Shown here piece after piece: positions 35,424-46,294 of a DNA stretch of 64,000 bases. Positions within the stretch are counted from its first letter, which is position 1; every line of letters starts with the position of its first letter. Under the pieces are notes generated by a model. That model saw only the letters and a program-made list of their open reading frames with translations, was not told the origin of the DNA and did no database searches. The translations under genes were made by a program, and so were the position numbers. Source of the stretch: Agarophyton chilense (Eukaryota; Rhodophyta; Florideophyceae; Gracilariales; Gracilariaceae); contig JARGXX010000088.1 of the NCBI GenBank assembly GCA_030374765.1, positions 2,914,001 through 2,978,000 of the forward strand. Direction: 5' to 3'.

Positions 35424-35616
35424 TGTATTATTCTACTATGTCGGGGAATCCGATAGATCGAGCTGGAGAGCGGTGAGGAACAGAATGCTGTTGAGAACTG
35501 TAAAAGTTGGTCGGGCGGCGAGGAATTCGTGATGAAGATGAGTACCCAGAACACCGGTCCGACTGCGTATAAACGCTTCTTGCGTCCCCCATGGTTCGCG
35601 CTTAACGAGGGGGGTA
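35424..35616 (+). repeat. Rearranged 5' terminus of element B
   Basis: Bases 35424-35456 repeat the first 33 bases of the LTR. They are followed by about 160 bases (35457-35616) that match the internal sequence just upstream of the 3' LTR (45463-45624), including the polypurine tract GAGGGGGGTA. The full LTR then starts at 35617. The target repeat TGTGG lies outside this extra block, so it was part of the DNA that integrated. Confidence 0.8.
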
Positions 35617-36283
35617 TGTAGTATTCTACTATGTCGGGGAATCCGATAGGATGATTTTTCGCGAAGTCGCGGTTGGAACTCATAAGTTAGTGATGTCATC
35701 AAACTTGTGATATGAAACGGCACACCGCGTGGGATGCCAGGAGGCAGGGTACATTGTTTGAACACGTGGTATCACGAGTGGAGTGGCTTGCAACGGCGCA
35801 TGTAGTGGCGATCCAAGTGGCTGGTTTTACTACCCTTTGTAGCTAGACGTCCATTAGGGACCGTACCCAGACAGTGGTTTGGCTAAGTGGCTGACCACTG
35901 GGTATTATTTATATATTTATTTGGGCACTCACCCTGGCACACAGTATATAGGGTACCAGAGGTGAGCGCCGACTCCAAGTAAAGGAGACAACATGGGCAT
36001 CATGACTATTCTGTTCCTCGCTTAGGATTCCTTAACCTGAGATCCGGACGAGCTATAATAGATAGTCAGCCCCCAACCACTTCACGAGCCGTCTCGTACC
36101 TACGTTCCATCAACGTTTTACAGTTGCACTTTTCACCCTCGCTGGTGAGTAGTGGCCTTACACCCCACTTCCAGCTCGCTGGTGTTGTAGCTGTACCAGC
36201 CCTTTTCCTTCGCCGCAAGCGACCCATCCGCAGTCCGAACGTTTTCGCAAGTGTCTGCTCTCTCCGTTAGAGCGGATATTACA
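35617..36283 (+). repeat. 5' LTR of element B
   Basis: It runs from TGTAGTATTCTACT to GGATATTACA. A TATA-like stretch (TATTTATATATTTATTT, about 35905-35921) precedes a block GGGCACTCACC shared with the C LTR, the likely U3/R promoter. Confidence 0.88.
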
Positions 36284-36288
36284 AGTTG

Positions 36289-36303
36289 TCTCCCGACTTA
36301 GAA
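36289..36303 (+). promoter_or_regulatory. Primer-binding site of element B
   Basis: TCTCCCGACTTAGAA lies five bases after the 5' LTR. Its complement, TTCTAAGTCGGGAGA, has the look of a tRNA anticodon loop (U-UCU-AA) followed by the 3' side of the anticodon stem. Confidence 0.6.
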
Positions 36304-36498
36304 CCACTGTGGTCAGCTGCATTGAACAATTCGTTTCTGGAACGTGGAATCGATATCGATACTTGGAAGAAGTGGAATCACTACAGTTATTGCTTATCAA
36401 ACCACCTCCGGCAATTGCGGAATTCATTGTGGTTGAACACGTGGTCAAGAAGTCTAAGACACCATTTTGTTCGCACCTGGACTCAAGTTTGGTCTAGG

Positions 36499-38652
36499 AT
36501 GCCGAAGACCCGAAGCCAGTCGAGTACTGGTCGCCCCGGTCCTGCGGGACCACCACCGGAACAGAGGCTCGCCTCATCTGTTGAAGCCGGAGAGCGGCTG
36601 TATCGTCAAGCGATGTCGCGCTCACGCTCGGTGAATGATGAACGGGATCTCTCGGATGTACCGGCCCCTGTGGCAGCGGCAGTCACGCCCACCACAGAAG
36701 CCGTAGTTGACCCTGAGGTCGTCGGACCTCAAGAAGAGGATGATTTGCGCATGGAAGTGCGTCGTCTAAAGTCTGAGTCAAGCGCTTCGCGTGTGCGCAT
36801 GGTTGCGTTGGAATCGCGGATCGCTGCTCTTATCGCTGATGTCGAATAATTACGCAGTGCGCATCAAGCACTCGTTCGTCAAGACGATGGGAAGCAGGTC
36901 TCTGCATCAGTGAAAACAATACGTGAGGATTTGAACCGTCTACTGGAGAGGTACGGGAACACGCCCGATGCGCTACCCGGCTTAACCGTGGATGTAGAGG
37001 AAGTCCTTACTCTAGTTTACCCTCGTTTAGAACGCCTGGAGAGGGCAGTTCATGAGCAGACTGCAGCTAAACCAGTCGTGCTGGAAGAGAAAGGAGCTCC
37101 TTTGAAAGAAGCTCGTTCGAAGAAGTCGAAGTCACGACGTAAGAAGGGGAAGTCCGCACGTGATTCGAGTGATGAATCGTCAAGTACGGAAGGCTTCAGT
37201 TCCAGTACTGATGATTCTGATGATTCAGATACGTCAGATGATGACGACAGTGATGATGGTCATCGAAGGTCCCGATCTCGGAAGAAGAACACGTCTTCGT
37301 GGTTAATGAGAAAAAAAGGCTCACCTTATAGAGGATTGAAGGTGCTCCCGTGCACGAATCCGCTTTATCGGAAGGTCCTGAATTACAGGTACTACTGTCT
37401 GAAGGTGAAGAGCAAGAAGCGCTCAGGACGCGAAACCGTGAAGGTGAAGGATCATATCAAACGATTGAAGATCGGTCTTAATGATTTAACATTTGATGGG
37501 AAAACCCCCATTCTCGTGACCGAGTCTCTCACTCGATTCGTTGCCGAAGCAGACACTCTAGAGATGAGCGAACCACAGGCATTTGTGTCTTTACCACACT
37601 TCCTGAAGGGTTTGGCTTTAGAGCAATATCGTTCCGTATGCAGATCATTGCCAGCCGATGAAAGCGGCTTTACCTCATGGCCAGAGGCGGTGCAGTACTT
37701 TCTGTGCAGTTACAAGACTTCAAACGCGATACGTCAGGCGATCCTGGACCTAAGGGATGTGACGCAAAAGCCAGAGGAGGGCGAAGCTGAGTACAGCTCA
37801 AGGCTTTACAAAGCTTCAGTCCGCTGTGGAAACGTCCACTCGACGGAGGACAAGATTACCTTGTACATCGACGGGCTGGACCCGAGCATCAAGTCCTTGG
37901 TAGCTCTATATCGATAGAAACATGGAAGAGTCTCCTTTTTGGAGTTAGTTCAGTTTGCGAAAGCTGAAGGAGACGAGGCCAGAGCGCCTGGTAGCCCCCG
38001 TCGTTCAGTGGCTTTTGGAACCTCAATGGGGAAGGAGAAGGTCTCCGCCAGAGTTAATCAGCGCAGCAAACTGCTACATCTGGAATCTCCAGTTGACTCG
38101 CGAGATTCGTCGTTGGCACCCCAAGGGAGTGACTCGCATGAGGAGGCGGTCCATTTAATGGAATATACGGACTCTTTTGTACCTACAGTGGATCTCCCAC
38201 ACTCGGAGTCTCAGGACGAGGAAGCCCTAATGGCTATGGAGGGCCGTCGCCCTATGTACCGTCCCTACACGGTGCCACCACAAGGAGGTTTTAAGAACGG
38301 GAAACCCGAATGGGTTGATACTCGCACGGCATACCGTTCACAACCTATGTTGACCAACCGTCGTGACGGTTTGATATGTTATTCATGTTATGGAAAACAC
38401 CAGTTGAGTGCAGAATGCACGCTTCCTGCAAAGGATCTGAGTCGTATCATGACGAATTATGAAGCACTCTCAGAAAAGGAAAGGAGCCGCGTACCGACGG
38501 GCATGTATTGGAAAGCGGAAAGTTGGTTTTCTCAGACACCAATGCGCCGAAAGGACAAGCCCGTTGCTCAGAATGCTGAAGTGTTACAACCCGGAACCCC
38601 GGTAGGAAGAAGCGCCTTTGAGACGAATAAGTCGGTGCAACCGGAAAACTAA
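36499..38652 (+). pseudogene. B gag polyprotein
   Basis: The ATG at 36499 starts a basic N-terminus (MPKTRSQSS). A TAA at 36847-36849 interrupts it. The frame resumes (36910-37917) with an acidic/serine stretch (DDSDDSDTSDDDDSDDG) next to an Arg/Ser/Lys run, then the capsid-like core (FLKGLALEQYRSV, IDGLDPSIKSLV), up to a TAG at 37915. The last part (37939-38652) carries a zinc knuckle, CYSCYGKHQLSAEC, with spacing C-x2-C-x3-H-x5-C instead of the usual x4/x4. Two stops are the only breaks, so this is the best gag in the window. Confidence 0.78.
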
Positions 38653-38693
38653 GTGAGGGAGCCCCTAGGGGGTCGGCACTAGTCGATCCCGTA

Positions 38694-40679
38694 GTGCTGA
38701 CCAGGGAGAGCTCGCCTCCCTGCTCCCGCGCTTGGAAGCCCAAGATTCTCTTGAGGCCTCATAAATTTCCGCCGTACGGAATCAATCCGCCGGACGGAAA
38801 GCGAGTACAGTTTGACTGTGAGTTACATCGTCCTTGGAGACGTTATACTTGCCCGTCAAAACGGAAAAGTTACCTCATGGAAGTGTCTAAAAGAGACTAT
38901 AAGGTCTACGCCGACATCGGCTCTGACAGGAATCTGTTATCTCGTCGATTGACTATCCTGGACACAGGTGCTGGTCCGAACTTTATACGGGAATCGGAGC
39001 TCGGTCCTGCTGACTTAGAACGTATTCGATACGGTCCTTTACCGGACATCCGGGATGCCAACAAAAATGCTGTGAAGACACTGGGCACAGTTCGACTCTT
39101 GGTGCGTTTGGGACGCTTTGTAGTCCTAGTCGACTTCATCGTCTGTAAGACGTTAGCTGCACCAGTGGTACTGGGATGTGATTATTGCGACAAGTTTGTC
39201 GAAGCCATTCGCCCGCGAAGAAAACTAGTGGAACTAGATGATAGATCAATGGTACCAATTGTTCGCAAGCCAATGCGTCGTTGCTCTGAAGCACCTCGAC
39301 TTCCACCATCTATGGAATACGGGAAATCCGGAGGACGTGTCTCGCCGAGGATTCGAGTAGCGAAGAGTGCCATGCTGAAGGCGCAAACCCAAACTTGGGT
39401 TCAAGTAAGAACAGAACGACACGGATTTGTGGTAATTCAACCGAATACTCGTATGTACGAATCCTGTGGATTGCTAGTCGCTAACGGCATTGTTCAGGTT
39501 GATCCTGGTAGCCCCTTTTGGATACTAGTGAGTAACTTCTCCGATAACGATTATCAGATACCGAAGAATCAGGTTGTTGCAACAGCTTTGCCTCATCCCA
39601 CAGTGGTGTTCCCTAATCATATTTCTACTGCAGAAGTATTGGGATTAACCCATGTCGGTGACACAGACAAAGAACTGCAAACTCCGTCTGGAGATCAATT
39701 GCAAACGGCAAAGGATCGAGAGAGCCTAGTCGATGAGTTAGACTTAGCACATGTGTCGGAACACTACAGAGCGAAGATCAGGTCTATGCTGAAGAAGTAT
39801 ACATCCATGTGGAATGGAAAACTAGGAGAGATCTCCGCTACGGAACACCACCTTGATTTGGTCCCAGGGTCACGACCCATCTCCCAACCACCCTACAGAG
39901 CGGGACCGCGAACTCGCCAAATCGAGGAGGAGAATGTCAGCAAAATGCTGGAAGAAGGAGTAATCGAAGCAGCCCAATCTGCTTGGGCCTCACCAGTGGT
40001 GCTGGTTCCGAAACCTGATGGTTCTTTACGATTCTTTATCGATTATCGAAAACTGAACGCAGTTACAGTTCGGGATACATACCCGTTGCCTCGAATGGAC
40101 GAATGTATTGACAGCTTAGGAGAAGCGAACGTGTTCACCACGTTGGACGCCAACTCTGGCTATTGGCAGGTGCCTGTAGCGGAAGACGACCAAGATAAAA
40201 CCGCATTTGCGTGTCGCGCCGGTCTCTACCGTTTCAAAAGGATGCCCTTTGGCTTAACAAATGCACTGGCTACTTTCCAGCGTACTCTTGACATCTTGCT
40301 CTCAAGATACAAGTGGAAGACTTGTTTAGTCAATTTGGACGATTTGATCATCTTTTCCCAGGATGTAGAAAGCCATTTACGGCATGTCGAGGAGATCCTT
40401 AAAGCACTACAGAGCGCAGGTATCATCTTGAAGTTCAAGAAATACGAATGGTTCGCTGGCACCGTCCGGTACTTAGGACATGTGATCAAGCCGGGACAGC
40501 TTGCCATTCCAGAGACACAAACAGCGGCTCTCCGCGAAGTACAACCTCCGTCGACACAGAAGAAATTGCGTTCTTTCCTCGGCTTGTGCAACGTATACCG
40601 ACGATTCGTGCCGCCATACTCGCATATAGCGGCACCGCTCAACGCAAAGCTGCGTAAAGGACAACCAGTACAGCTGTAA
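38694..40679 (+). pseudogene. B protease and reverse transcriptase, 661-codon frame
   Basis: This is the longest uninterrupted retroelement frame here. The protease has ILDTGAGPNFIR and APVVLGCDYCDKF. RT has EEGVIEAAQSAWASPVVLVP, LDANSGYWQVPV, RMPFGLTNALATFQRTLD and the thumb down to YRRFVPPYSHIAAPLN. The catalytic box reads NLDD (LVNLDDLIIFS, Asn at 40332-40334) instead of YLDD, and FCIDYRKL reads FFIDYRKL. A TAA at 40677-40679 cuts it from RNase H. The metal-binding aspartates are present, but the Tyr loss would probably weaken the polymerase. Confidence 0.8.
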
Positions 40680-40697
40680 CAATTCAGACAAGCTCAG

Positions 40698-41189
40698 TTG
40701 GAAGCGTTCGACACGCTGAAGACAAAGATTATTACAGCCCCAGTCTTGGCGCTGCCCATCCCCAACCTGCCATACTCAGTGGATACCGACTCTAGCGAGT
40801 TCCAAGTAGGGTGTGCCCTTTTTCAAATACACCCTGATGGTGAACGCAAACCCATTGGTTACTGGTCAAGATCGCTGAACGCAGCTGAGAAGAAGTATTC
40901 AGTTTCAGAAAAGGAATGCCTTGCAGTCGTTTGGGCTCTAACCACATTTCGACCGTATCTCCAAGGAGAACGTTTTACCGTCAACACAGATCATTCGTCT
41001 CTACGATGGTTACTGTCCATTACATACCCGTCTGGTCGTCTCACACGATGGCGCTTACGCCTTTCTGAATTCGATTTTGAAGTGAAGTATAAGAAGGGAT
41101 TGGCCAATGTCCAAGCTGACGCGCTATCGCGACTCAAAACACTGGGCGAAACCCAAGGCGAAATCGATGAAGAGATACCTTGCTTCTAG
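40698..41189 (+). pseudogene. B RNase H
   Basis: It continues the pol frame after a single TAA: LPYSVDTDSSEFQVGCALFQ, GYWSRSLNAAEKKYSVSEKE, FTVNTDHSSLRWLL and VKYKKGLANVQADALSR. All family blocks are intact. It ends at a TAG (41187). Confidence 0.8.
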
Positions 41190-41349
41190 ATGGAGACCCA
41201 TTCACCATCTTTTGAAGAAGAGAAACAAGAGACCCTTAATGATTATTCTGATGCAGACCCGTTCCTTGCATTAGCAGACACTGATCCTTCAGTTCAACTC
41301 GAGCGAATCTAGTGCACTGAGCTCCTCAATGAGCAACACGCCGATACGT

Positions 41350-43028
41350 TTTGTGCGTCGATACGCTCTCGTCTTAACAGTGGGGAGGAGCTCCCCTTTT
41401 CACTCGATTCACGAGGAATACTGTTAAGACATGTCGAAAAGCATGATCAAATCGTGATTCCACACGTCTTGAAGAGTCGAGTACTCCATCTGGCACACTC
41501 TACCAGGCTTTCTGGTCATCCAGGAAAAACGAAGTTGTTCATGACTCTAAGAAGAGATTTTTACTGGCCTACTTTGGCAATGGACTGCCATGCTACAGTG
41601 AGGTTGTGTACAACATGTGCGAAGAATCGCGTGAAGCCTTACAGGAAGCGGAAACCGATGACGTTATTCCAGGCGAAAGCGCCTTTACAATAGGTCAGTA
41701 TCGACATCCTAGTGGAAATGATTCGCTCAAGGCGAGGTTATCGCTACCTATTGGTAATCACCAACCGCTTCTCGATGCTAGTGCGGACTGTGCCGCTGAA
41801 ACGGATAACCGCAACCGTAATCGCACAGGCGTTTATCAAACACTGGGTATTTATATAGGGACCACCAGAAGTTCTGTTATCAGATAGTGGGAAGCAATTC
41901 GTTGCTAAGTTCTTTCAGAATGTTTGCCGCATTATGGGCGTTCGAAACGTGTTTCCCACGACTTATCATCCGCAATGCAACGGTCAGGTGGAGCGTTTCA
42001 ACCGCACGCTGATAGCAGCATTACGACACTACATCGTGGACCACCCCAAAGAATGGGACATGTTTACTGATACTCTGTGCTACGCGTACAATACGCAAGT
42101 GCATACCTCTACAAAGACGGCACCGTTCGACCTCGTGCTCTCATGTAACCCTCCGGCTTTACCGGTTGCGCTCGACCTCAGGACAGAATTGGACGCGCCG
42201 ACCCCGGCTAAATACCATCTGAAATGGAGGAATGACCTGAAGGCCAGAGCGGAAGAAGCCGCTAAGGAGTTATCAAAGACACGAGCTCGCTATAAGCGAA
42301 TCTATGACGCCAGAAGGAGAAGAAGAAATCCGGCAATCCGAGTAGGAGGTCACGTTTTCGTGCGAGTCGAAAGACCTGACAAACAGGAAGATTCTAGTCA
42401 TAAGTTGTTGCCGATAGCGGCTGGACCCTTCAAAGTGGTGGTCCTTGATGAAGACACAGTGGTCATCAAGACCGGTGAGGACGTTGAACGTGTATCGCGC
42501 GATCGCGTTGAAGTCGCACCTGATCCGCAAGTGGAAGTACAGGTATCTGGTAGAACTAAGGAGACAAGTGCGACGGAACGTCAATGCAAAAGCCCAAGTG
42601 ACTCTGGGGAGAGTGAACCGCCACCAATGGCTCGAGCGGAGGAGAAAGCTCCTGATCTCCCACCGCCGGCAGTTGCGTACGCCAATCACGGACAGCTTCC
42701 GAAGTATCGGGATATGCCCCGTGGCACGCGCACACCCGTAAGTACAGAAATGGAACCTGAAAGCAGGAAAGATGTTTTGGAATTTGGCCCCAACGACTTG
42801 GAAACGAGTTCATGCGAACACGCGCCGTTGCCGCTTCAGGCTGAACCGTCAGGTGAAGCGCCACTCGCTGTTCCGCCGATATCGGCTCCCATCCCTCGTG
42901 GGCAGGAAGAAGAAGAAGTATCACCTCCTGTCGTGGTGCAAGCACCATCGCCCACCGAACAGCGGTCAGAATCGGATACACCGAAGGAAGTTCATCCACG
43001 AATGGAATTGAGAAGTAGCAAGAAGTAA
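41350..43028 (+). pseudogene. B integrase with GPF/Y module
   Basis: The zinc module (about 41454-41650) has HLAHSTRLSGHPGKTKL and CHATVRLCTTC. The core is broken by a TAG at about 41691 and another near 41848, yet SIDIL, LLSDSGKQF and the intact Glu in GQVERFNRTLI give a DDE set. The C-terminal part (41934-43028, 364 codons) includes the chromovirus GPF module (IAAGPFKVVV) and a long Pro/Glu-rich tail. Integrase joins the DNA copy to the host genome. Confidence 0.78.
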
Positions 43029-43034
43029 GCTTCT

Positions 43035-43472
43035 ATGGAACCTGGAAAACAGGATAGCTCTTTATCTGAGAAATGTTCTCAAGGAATGAGTACACTGCCC
43101 CTGCGGGCAGAACGACAGTTACTCGACGAGCGAACGCTTAGCGACGCGGAGAATGCTAACACAGAGACGCTTGGGTCACCCCTAAGGCATTTCAAACCTG
43201 TTAACAGGAGTCTCGTGCCAACAGCGAAAGCATTGGAAAACGCCCAGTAATTTGTTATGGATCGCATATGTGAACATGGCGAGCATGAAGATACAAGAGA
43301 ATTACTGTATCGAGTCCGTTGGTACGGTTTTTCTCCGGGAGCGGATACGTGGGAACCTATCGCTCGTATCCCCCGTTCGCAGCTCGTGCGATATCATCGA
43401 CGCATGCGATTACCACTCTCCAGGGAGATCGAATCCTCGATAGTCGGGCTCATGGGCATATTCCATTTCTAA
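43035..43472 (+). pseudogene. B chromodomain at pol C-terminus
   Basis: The frame starts in a linker (to 43248) and then, in another phase, gives YRVRWYGFSPGADTWEPIA with a following Arg-rich helix RSQLVRYHRR. It matches the chromodomain of C. A stop and a phase change separate it from integrase. Confidence 0.7.
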
Positions 43473-43586
43473 GTATGGGCTACAAAGGTAATAAAAACTC
43501 GAAAGGCGAGAAGAAAACAAGAAATCATGAAGAGGAAACGTGAAGACACGCAAGCAAAGAACATTTACTGATTATCACCTATGACA

Positions 43587-43673
43587 AACTCGAGAAGCGA
43601 GAAGAAGGATTGAAGAACTCGAGAAACGAGAAGAAGAAGTTAAGAACTCGAGAAGCGAGAAGAGATGAAGACT
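43587..43673. repeat. Three 29-bp purine-rich repeats between pol and aORF of B
   Basis: Units starting AACTCGAGAAGCGAGAAGA lie at 43587, 43616 and 43645, exactly 29 bp apart; a partial relative lies near 43478. The repeats sit where pol (plus) and the antisense frame (minus) converge. Confidence 0.85.
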
Positions 43674-43770
43674 AGAAGATAAGAAGGGAACGTGAAGACA
43701 CGAAGTCACCGGAGTTTTATTGGTATCAAGATACCACCGCAAGGGTGTTGACTAGAAGTCTTTTCTGGGA

Positions 43771-45600
43771 TCATCCAAGAGACGTGCGATGACGCAGGTT
43801 CGCAAGAAGCTGTGCGCGATCACCCTCAACTTGGTCCACGGGAAAGCCCGCATCTAAGAGGAACTGCCTCAGCGGATCCAAGCCTGGATCTTCGACCGGC
43901 ACTGCACTCGGTTGTTGGGTAAACCCATGAAAGTACTCTTGAGCAACTCCCGCCGCTGCGGTTTGATCGACGGAAGTCGCTACGGCTGCCAGCTCTGGCT
44001 CGTCCTTGTAACCGAGTTCAGCCTCAGCTCCCGGCGCTTCTTCATACGGTTCCTCTCCGTTCTCGGATGGAGTACCATCGTACACGTATCCAGTAAGCTG
44101 GTTCGGTGGCACATCACGCTGGTTCTCCCGAAGAAAGCGAGCCTGCTCGGGGGTGATCAACTGGCGCCTCCAGGGGTCGTACCAAACGAAATCTCCAGCA
44201 CTTGCTGTCCGTCCAGGAGAATGATCGTAGTGTCTTGCACTGGTTCCGCCAGCGGATTGATCATCTGGCACCCCAGACCAATCGACACTGTCGATCAAAT
44301 CCACAAGATGGACGAAGTCGGCATGGTTCGCACGGGATCCCAGGACAAGGGAAAGATCGATTTCTCTCGCATACTTTCGCGCTGTGGGCGACATGTACCA
44401 AACTCTAAAGGTATCATAAGCATCCCACAGGAGGAAGACGGCCATCTTGGCGATAAACTCGGTATAAACCACCGTCCAATATCCCGAGAACGGGTCGTTC
44501 ACCAACGCGGACCCGATGTAGGAGATCGCCGGTGGGAGCTCCACAGGGCAACCACGAGGACTCTCGATCGCCGCCCAATGCTCTGGAATACCGATGTAGT
44601 GCCCGAAGCGCGCGTTCCGCCGGATGCGGTCGATCTCGATCATTTGATACGGCACCAAATAGCCCAAACGCGATCTAGTACGACGTTCCCAACGGGGATA
44701 TTCCCAATAGCGAATGTCACGCACTCGAAGGAAGTGGAACTCCGCACGGAGAAGAGGTTGCAGAAAGCAGAGAGCTGCATCACGCACACTGCGTACACCG
44801 CGCCAACCGCTAACATCGACTTCAACGAGTGTCTCGATATACGAGTAACCTTAACCGTTGGTACGGGCTTTCCAGATATATAGTTACTAGTCCTGCGGGA
44901 GGAGAACCGTACTGATGAATCGGTGAAGACGCTGGTAAATCGGCTTGGTGAACCGCGTACTGGTTTCGGACAAGGTTTCCGTTGAATATCGCGCAATTGC
45001 GTTGTCTGGCAAAGCAATATGGCTCGCCCAGTCGTCGCTATGAATCGCGTGTTCCGGAATACCGTCAGGGAAGTACACACCGTGTACATACTGTTGTATC
45101 AACGCGTCATCGCGGATAGCAACAGGATCAAACCAGGGCGCTTGCGCGAAAAGTTCAACGTTGTCGAGAGGATCTCGTCCATAGAAATCCGCAGGGTGCG
45201 GGTAGCTCCGCTGAGCACGACGACAAGGAGTTCGAATCACACCCGCAGAGGCGACGTAAGCTGCGTTCGGCATCGGAGCCACGGTTGGCTGTGGGAACGG
45301 TACCGACCGGAATCCGGTGTACGGTGTGGGGAACGAACGGTATGGACCGCGTTGAGCAGTAGGCTGCGACGCATACCCAGCGGTGTTGGACGGAGCCCCA
45401 GAAGGCATATCCTCAGAGGAGGGCTGAAACGGGCTGGACCCGGCGTTCGGATCCATCGCGAGAGATCGAGTTGAAGAGCGGTGAGGAACAGAATGCTGTT
45501 GAGAACTGTAAGATTTGGTCGGGTGGCGAGGAATTAGTGATGAAGATGAGTACCCAGAACACCGGTCCGACTGTGTATAAACGCTTCTTGCGTCCTCCAT
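43771..45600 (-). pseudogene. Antisense ORF protein of element B (aORF)
   Basis: The ATG at 45600 lies 12 bases from the polypurine tract. The frame runs 237 codons to 44887. After two or three stops in about 100 bp it continues 338 codons from 44787 to 43771, for a protein near 610 residues. A Ser/Pro/Thr-rich N-terminus is followed by a conserved core shared with C (RSYPHPADFYGRDPLDN, APWFDPVAIRDDAL, PAISYIGSALVNDP, WDAYDTFRVWYMSPTA) and an acidic C-terminus with many Glu, Asp and Pro. The amino-acid blocks are kept between B and C. The opposite strand is open in places (43912-44883) but has no such conservation. Confidence 0.72.
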
Positions 45601-45611
45601 GGTTCGCGCTT

Positions 45612-45624
45612 AACGAGGGGGGTA
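45612..45624 (+). promoter_or_regulatory. Polypurine tract of element B
   Basis: AACGAGGGGGGTA directly precedes the 3' LTR. Confidence 0.75.
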
Positions 45625-46294
45625 TGTAGTATTCTACTATGTCGGGGCATCCGATAGGATGGTTTTTCGCGAAGTCGCGGTTGGAACTCATTAGTGAGTG
45701 ATGTCATCAAACTTGCTTGTGATATGAAACGGCACCCGCGTGGGATGCCAGGAGGCAGGGTACATTGTTTGAACACGTGGTATCACGAGTGGAGTGGCTT
45801 GCAACGGCGCATGTAGTGGCGATCCAAGTGGCTGGTTTTACTACCCTTTGTAGCTAGACGTCCATTAGGGACCGTACCCATACAGTGGTTTGGCTAAGTG
45901 GCTGGCCACTGGGTATTATTAATATATTTATTTGGGCACTCACCCTGGCACACAGTATATAGTGTACCAGAGGTGAGCGCCGACTCCAAGTAAAGGAGAC
46001 AACATGGGCATCATGACTATTCTGTTCCTCGCTTAGGATTCCTTAACCTGAGATCCGGACAAGCTATAATAGATAGTCAGCCCCCAACCACTTCACGAGC
46101 CATCTCGTACCTACGTTCCATCAACGTTTTACAGTTGCACTGTTCACCCTCGCTGGCGAGTAGTGGCCTTACACCCCACTTCCAGCTCGCTGGTGTTGTA
46201 GCTGTACCAACCCTTTTCCTTCGCCGCAAGCGACCCATCGGCAGTCCGAACGCTGTCGCAGGTGTCTGCTCCCTCCGTTAGAGTGGATACTACA
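45625..46294 (+). repeat. 3' LTR of element B
   Basis: It is closely similar to 35617-36283, with a few substitutions and small indels, and is followed at once by the target repeat TGTGG. Confidence 0.9.

Larger units (their letters stand above)
35424..46294 (+). mobile_element. Element B: youngest Ty3/gypsy chromovirus, inserted in D
   Basis: B is flanked by TGTGG on both sides (35419-35423, 46295-46299), and D's RT reads through once B is removed. The LTRs (35617-36283, 45625-46294) are much alike and have inverted ends TGTAGTAT and ATACTACA. The 5' end carries an extra 193 bp before the full LTR. The inside holds gag, one long pol frame, RNase H, integrase and chromodomain on the plus strand and the antisense frame on the minus strand. 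Only a handful of stops interrupt it. It is the same family as C but keeps a complete gag. Confidence 0.9.

Noticed and set aside
35424..35683. N-terminal extension of D's RT frame (to 35683)
   Set aside because: The codons upstream of 35423 are element B's terminus read by chance in the same phase; the target repeat marks the true edge.
43912..44883. 323-codon plus-strand frame opposite B's antisense ORF
   Set aside because: The matching interval in C is closed on that strand, whereas the opposite strand is conserved as protein.
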